From Celeribacter neptunius (GTDB lineage Bacteria > Pseudomonadota > Alphaproteobacteria > Rhodobacterales > Rhodobacteraceae), in NCBI RefSeq assembly GCF_900113955.1, contig NZ_FORH01000005.1, forward strand, positions 124,001-188,000: DNA of 64,000 nucleotides, read 5' to 3'. Both the position numbers and the translations under genes were made by a program. Below the pieces are notes generated by a model, which ran no database searches, was not told the DNA's origin, and saw only the letters and a list, made by a program, of their open reading frames with translations. Positions 60,884 to 64,000 of this stretch are shown one piece after another. How positions within the stretch are numbered: position 1 is the stretch's first letter; every line of letters starts with the position of its first letter.

Positions 60884-61704
60884 GGCGTGTGCCTGTTTGG
60901 CGCTTCTGTTTGTCGTTCGTTTTGAGCGCCCTTTCGTTTGGTGCTCTTGCGGCGGACCGGGTGGAGACCTCGGCGGGCGTGGCCGAGATTTTGCCGCTTG
61001 GGCCCCTTGAGACGAATGCACTTTGGATTGCCGATGAGGCGGTGGCTTTGCCGCTTGCCGTGGATCATCTCGACATTGCCGCACAGGACGAGGATTTGTT
61101 GCTGATCCTCTTGGCTTCGGGCGGGACGGCCTGTCCAAAGATGTGGGTCTATCTCGATGCCGGGGCCGACCCCCTTTGGGTGTCGGAACCATTCGGGACA
61201 TGCCACGACGATGCGCAGGCTTTTAGGACGGAGCGGGGGATCGAGGTCATCTCTCCTGCGACCGATCTGGGGCAGAGCGGGGATGTGCGCTACTGGCTCG
61301 AAGGGCATGAGGTCCATGAGGCGCAGGCGCCGTTGAAATCACTGGGCTTTACCCAAGTGACCCAATGGGAGGGGATGCATCCAAAGCGTTTGGTCGACGA
61401 TCCGGCGTGGGAGGCATGGTTCTTGAAACGCGTTGGTCCCGTCGGGCTGCTGGAGCTGCGCGGACTGTTCGAGCAGGCCAGCCTCTTCTTTTGGGACGGC
61501 GACTGGTTGGTTGCGGAGGGCTGCAAAGCTGACGCTTGCGACGAGCTTCGTGGCGTTCTCATGCTCCACAAGGATGGTGATCGGGTATCAGCGGCGGTTC
61601 AGCGAAAGAATGGTAATATACAGCAACCGATGTTGCTTATGGCTAGCGAGGACAATGACGTGATCCAAGCATTCATCCGCATGTATGAGGCGCAGGACGA
61701 GTAG
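60880..61704 (+). CDS. Secreted or periplasmic protein of unknown function
   Basis: A 274-residue protein with a signal peptide at about residues 1-22 (RRVPVWRFCLSFVLSALSFGALAAD, cleavage after ALA). Four to six cysteines are visible (ACPKMW, GTCHDD, GCKADACDE), consistent with disulfides in the periplasm. No domain recognised. Codon choice is less GC-biased than around it (more TTG, CTT, GTAT), notably near 61590-61690, suggesting foreign or relaxed sequence. Translationally coupled to the MazG-like gene. Its stop abuts that of aroQ with no gap. Confidence 0.75.
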   Translation: MRRVPVWRFCLSFVLSALSFGALAADRVETSAGVAEILPLGPLETNALWIADEAVALPLAVDHLDIAAQDEDLLLILLASGGTACPKMWVYLDAGADPLWVSEPFGTCHDDAQAFRTERGIEVISPATDLGQSGDVRYWLEGHEVHEAQAPLKSLGFTQVTQWEGMHPKRLVDDPAWEAWFLKRVGPVGLLELRGLFEQASLFFWDGDWLVAEGCKADACDELRGVLMLHKDGDRVSAAVQRKNGNIQQPMLLMASEDNDVIQAFIRMYEAQDE

Positions 61705-62142
61705 TCACCCCAGCAGATGCCCCATCTGCGCGACGGCCAGCTTGTAGCCATTGACGCCACAGCCGGCCATGACCGCATCCGCGCGCATGGAGACATAGGA
61801 ATGGTGGCGGAAGGCTTCGCGTTTGTGGACCTGTGAGATATGCACCTCGATCACCGGGCCTTCGAATGTGTTGAGCGCATCGAGAATGGCCACAGACGTG
61901 TGGGTATAGGCCGCTGGGTTGATGACGATCCCAGCGGCTTTGTCGCGCGCTTCGTGGATCAGATCGATGATCTCGCCCTCATGGTTCGACTGCGCGAAAA
62001 CGATGTCGAGATCCTGCGCGGAGGCCTCGGTCGCACAGAGCGCCTCGACATCTTCGAGCGTGTCGGCGCCGTAGATCTCCGGCTGGCGTTTTCCCAGAAG
62101 GTTCAGGTTGGGGCCGTTCAGGATGTAAATCGTCTTGCTCAT
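61705..62142 (-). CDS. aroQ: 3-dehydroquinate dehydratase type II
   Basis: A 145-residue type II dehydroquinase of the shikimate pathway. The active-site segments are [18 protein letters not shown] (with the catalytic Arg and Tyr), [16 protein letters not shown] and [20 protein letters not shown]. Normal length. Convergent with the secreted protein, with no intergenic base between the two stop codons. Confidence 0.95.
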   Translation of the reverse strand: MSKTIYILNGPNLNLLGKRQPEIYGADTLEDVEALCATEASAQDLDIVFAQSNHEGEIIDLIHEARDKAAGIVINPAAYTHTSVAILDALNTFEGPVIEVHISQVHKREAFRHHSYVSMRADAVMAGCGVNGYKLAVAQMGHLLG

Positions 62143-62251
62143 GATGCGCCTCATGTGTCTTTGCGGCCAAGCTACGCGGAGCGGGGGTTGCCGCGCAAGG
62201 CGTTGCGTTGCAAAAGGGCGGGCAAAGGTGACGAGGACGCGAGAGGGCGAC

Positions 62252-62881
62252 ATGAGCGAGATCACACCGGAACACATCGAAGAGTTTTTTACCCGCTCGA
62301 ATGGCGACTATGTCTTTGCCCGCTGGGGGCGCCCGATCGCGCCCGTCGTGTTCGGTGTCGAGGACGAGACGCTGGTGACGGTGAAATCGGCGATCGAGGC
62401 CTGTGTCGCCATCGCCGGACACCGGATCGAGGAAATGGACCCGGAACTGGGCACCAACCTGATGGTGTTCTTCCTGTCCGACTGGGCGGAGCTTCTGGAC
62501 GTGCCGCATATGGGCGATCTGATCCCCGATCTGGAGGCCAAGGTCGCCAAGCTACAGGAGCGTAATGCGCATCAATATCGGGCCTTCCGGTTCGACGATC
62601 AGGGCGCGATCAAGGCGTGCTTTACCTTTGTGCGCATGGGCGGGGCCATGGATAATGTGCCCGCCGAGGTGATCGCATTGAGTCAGGCGGTGCAGGCGAT
62701 GCTTCTGTGGTCGGACGTCGAATTCACCCAAGACAGCCCCTTGGCAGAGACTGCCGAGGGCACGGTGGTGCGCCCGGATGTGGCGAATGTGCTGCGGGCC
62801 GCCTATGACCCGATGTTGCCCGCCGCGGCCCGCGACGCCTCCCATGCGCTCAGGCTCTATGCCCGGGTCATTGCGGGGTGA
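62252..62881 (+). CDS. YbjN-like protein
   Basis: A 209-residue protein. The N-terminal 75 residues ([24 protein letters not shown]) form a YbjN/T3SS-chaperone-like fold. The C-terminal part has a helical region ending [18 protein letters not shown]. Resemblance to YbjN proteins is from pattern only; their role is poorly known. GAGAGGG precedes the ATG at 62252. It is followed after one base by thpR. Confidence 0.65.
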   Translation: MSEITPEHIEEFFTRSNGDYVFARWGRPIAPVVFGVEDETLVTVKSAIEACVAIAGHRIEEMDPELGTNLMVFFLSDWAELLDVPHMGDLIPDLEAKVAKLQERNAHQYRAFRFDDQGAIKACFTFVRMGGAMDNVPAEVIALSQAVQAMLLWSDVEFTQDSPLAETAEGTVVRPDVANVLRAAYDPMLPAAARDASHALRLYARVIAG

Positions 62882-62882
62882 G

Positions 62883-63425
62883 ATGCGCGCCTTTGTCGGC
62901 ATTCCCCTGCCGGAAGACCTGAGTGACCGGTTCGAAGATCTGGCGAGTGGCCTGCGCTTGGGCCGCGCGGTGCCGGCGGAAAATATGCATGTCACGCTGG
63001 CCTTTCTCGACGATCAACCCGAAGAGGTTCTGGCGGAACTGCATGAGGCGCTGAGCGCCATGACCCTGCCACAACCGGAGATCGCGATTGAAGGCCTGGA
63101 CCTGTTCGGGGGCGCGAAACCGCGTCTGCTCTTTGCCTCTGTCACCGCGCATGAGGCGCTCACAGAGCTGCGGCGCAAGGTGCGGCAGGCGGTTCAACGG
63201 GTTGGCATCACCCTGCCGCACGAACGGTTTCGCCCGCATGTGACGCTCCGCCGGTTCAACCGTCTCGCGCCTTTCGAGCGCGATGAACTGGAACGCTTTC
63301 TCACCCTTCAGGGCGGGTTTCAATGGCCGGGGTTCCGGCCCGAGGCCTGTCAGATGGTCGAATCCCTGCTGACCCAGGAAGGCGCGCAATATGAGGTGCT
63401 TGCGAGCTATCCGTTGAGCAAATAG
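62883..63425 (+). CDS. thpR: RNA 2',3'-cyclic phosphodiesterase
   Basis: A 180-residue member of the 2H phosphoesterase (LigT/ThpR) family. Both HxT motifs are in place, HVTLAFL near residue 36 and HVTLRRF near 119, which are the catalytic residues. MRAFVGIPLPEDL is a typical N-terminus. It hydrolyses 2',3'-cyclic phosphates, with some 2'-5' ligase activity in relatives. Confidence 0.92.
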   Translation: MRAFVGIPLPEDLSDRFEDLASGLRLGRAVPAENMHVTLAFLDDQPEEVLAELHEALSAMTLPQPEIAIEGLDLFGGAKPRLLFASVTAHEALTELRRKVRQAVQRVGITLPHERFRPHVTLRRFNRLAPFERDELERFLTLQGGFQWPGFRPEACQMVESLLTQEGAQYEVLASYPLSK

Positions 63426-63464
63426 GCTTGGCGCAAACCGGCCCGAAGCAAAAGGCGAGCGCAG

Positions 63465-63854
63465 ATGACCCACAGATTTCCCGTTCATGTCTATTACGAG
63501 GACACCGATCTCGCGGGCATCGTCTATTACGCCAATTACCTCAAGTTCATCGAACGCGCGCGCACCGAATGGGTGCGCGATCTCGGCGTCGATCAGGTGA
63601 AGCTGAAGGAAGAAGAGGGCGTGGTTTTCGCCGTGCGCCGGGTCGAGGCGGATTACCTCAGCCCCGCGAAGTTCGACGACGATCTCACCGTCGAGACCGC
63701 GCTCGAGGCGATGACCGGTGCCCGGATCGTGCTCGCTCAGGTGGTCAAACGCGGGGAAGAGCTGCTTTTCACCTCGCAAGTCACCCTTGTCGCCCTCACC
63801 GCGACCGGTCATCCGGCGCGTCTTCCGGCGGTTCTCCGCCGAAATCTGCACTGA
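63465..63854 (+). CDS. ybgC: Acyl-CoA thioesterase YbgC
   Basis: A 129-residue hot-dog-fold thioesterase. The signature is VYYEDTDLAGIVYYANYLKFIERAR, with the catalytic Asp at about residue 14. In proteobacteria ybgC usually heads tolQRAB-pal, so a tolQ gene is expected just after this window. GCGAGCGCAG lies upstream of the ATG. Confidence 0.93.
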   Translation: MTHRFPVHVYYEDTDLAGIVYYANYLKFIERARTEWVRDLGVDQVKLKEEEGVVFAVRRVEADYLSPAKFDDDLTVETALEAMTGARIVLAQVVKRGEELLFTSQVTLVALTATGHPARLPAVLRRNLH

Positions 63855-63910
63855 GCCGCCCCGAAATCGCCGAAAACCGGAAAAATTCGCGTGTCTTTCA
63901 CATGTTCGTG

Positions 63911-63940
63911 TTGGCGTGTGGGCTGCCGATGCGATAGAAT
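63911..63940 (+). promoter_or_regulatory. Possible sigma70 promoter after ybgC
   Basis: TTGGCG (63911-63916) and TAGAAT (63935-63940) are 18 bp apart in the last 146 bp of the window, where no gene is seen. It may drive a downstream gene, perhaps tolQ. Confidence 0.3.
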
Positions 63941-64000
63941 CCTGCGTAATGATAGAGCCGTGTAGATGCGGCCGACAGGCGATTAAAAGAGCAGGTTCAT

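Noticed and set aside
1-64000. tRNA, rRNA, CRISPR arrays and IS elements
   Set aside because: Scanning the gaps by eye showed no cloverleaf-like genes, no regularly spaced repeats and no transposase; small RNAs cannot be excluded this way.

Overview
The window is high-GC, densely coding alphaproteobacterial DNA. Gene content and protein style fit a marine Rhodobacteraceae (Roseobacter-group) chromosome: FdsGBACD formate dehydrogenase, Tmm/Tdm, phosphatidylcholine synthase, and a ruvCAB - ybgC stretch that probably leads into tol-pal. No rRNA, tRNA, CRISPR array, transposase or prophage was seen. The organism assignment is an inference from gene content.

Region 1 (about 1-33280) is an almost uninterrupted catabolic island for methylated amines. 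In pathway order: Tmm oxidises trimethylamine to TMAO; Tdm splits TMAO to dimethylamine plus formaldehyde; DmmDABC demethylates dimethylamine to methylamine; GmaS makes gamma-glutamylmethylamide; MgsABC makes N-methylglutamate; MgdABCD demethylates it, passing C1 to tetrahydrofolate; FolD and PurU carry C1 to formate; FdsGBAD (matured by FdhD/FdsC) oxidises formate to CO2 with NADH. An Amt ammonium transporter, a Gdx-type SMR exporter and a 57-residue membrane protein are interleaved. Five regulators sit inside the island: LysR (beside fds), XRE-cupin, a GlxA/AraC type, a FadR-type GntR, and a LivJ-like ligand-binding protein without a signal peptide that may be a cytosolic sensor. Operator-like dyads of the TTGGT/ACCAA type recur at tmm, gntR and amt. 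A 21-bp-phased direct repeat lies in the araC/mgdA divergent promoter.

Region 2 (33281-40761) holds a GH13 phosphorylase-like enzyme with operator-like dyads upstream, truA, the ycjX-ycjF pair, a PHBH-fold FAD monooxygenase and a group III truncated globin. Intergenic DNA at 33281-33558 contains inverted copies of a short repeat that recurs in degenerate form near 44191.

Region 3 (40762-55771) is mixed housekeeping and accessory: ileS, pcs, two EF-hand proteins, xerC-DUF484, a FkbM methyltransferase/glycosyltransferase fusion with an in-frame amber followed by a coding-like tail, transaldolase, priA, a YeeE-type thiosulfate permease and an MFS transporter.

Region 4 (55772-64000) is mostly housekeeping: msrA, prmA, ruvCAB, a MazG-like protein, a secreted orphan, aroQ, ybjN-like, thpR and ybgC.
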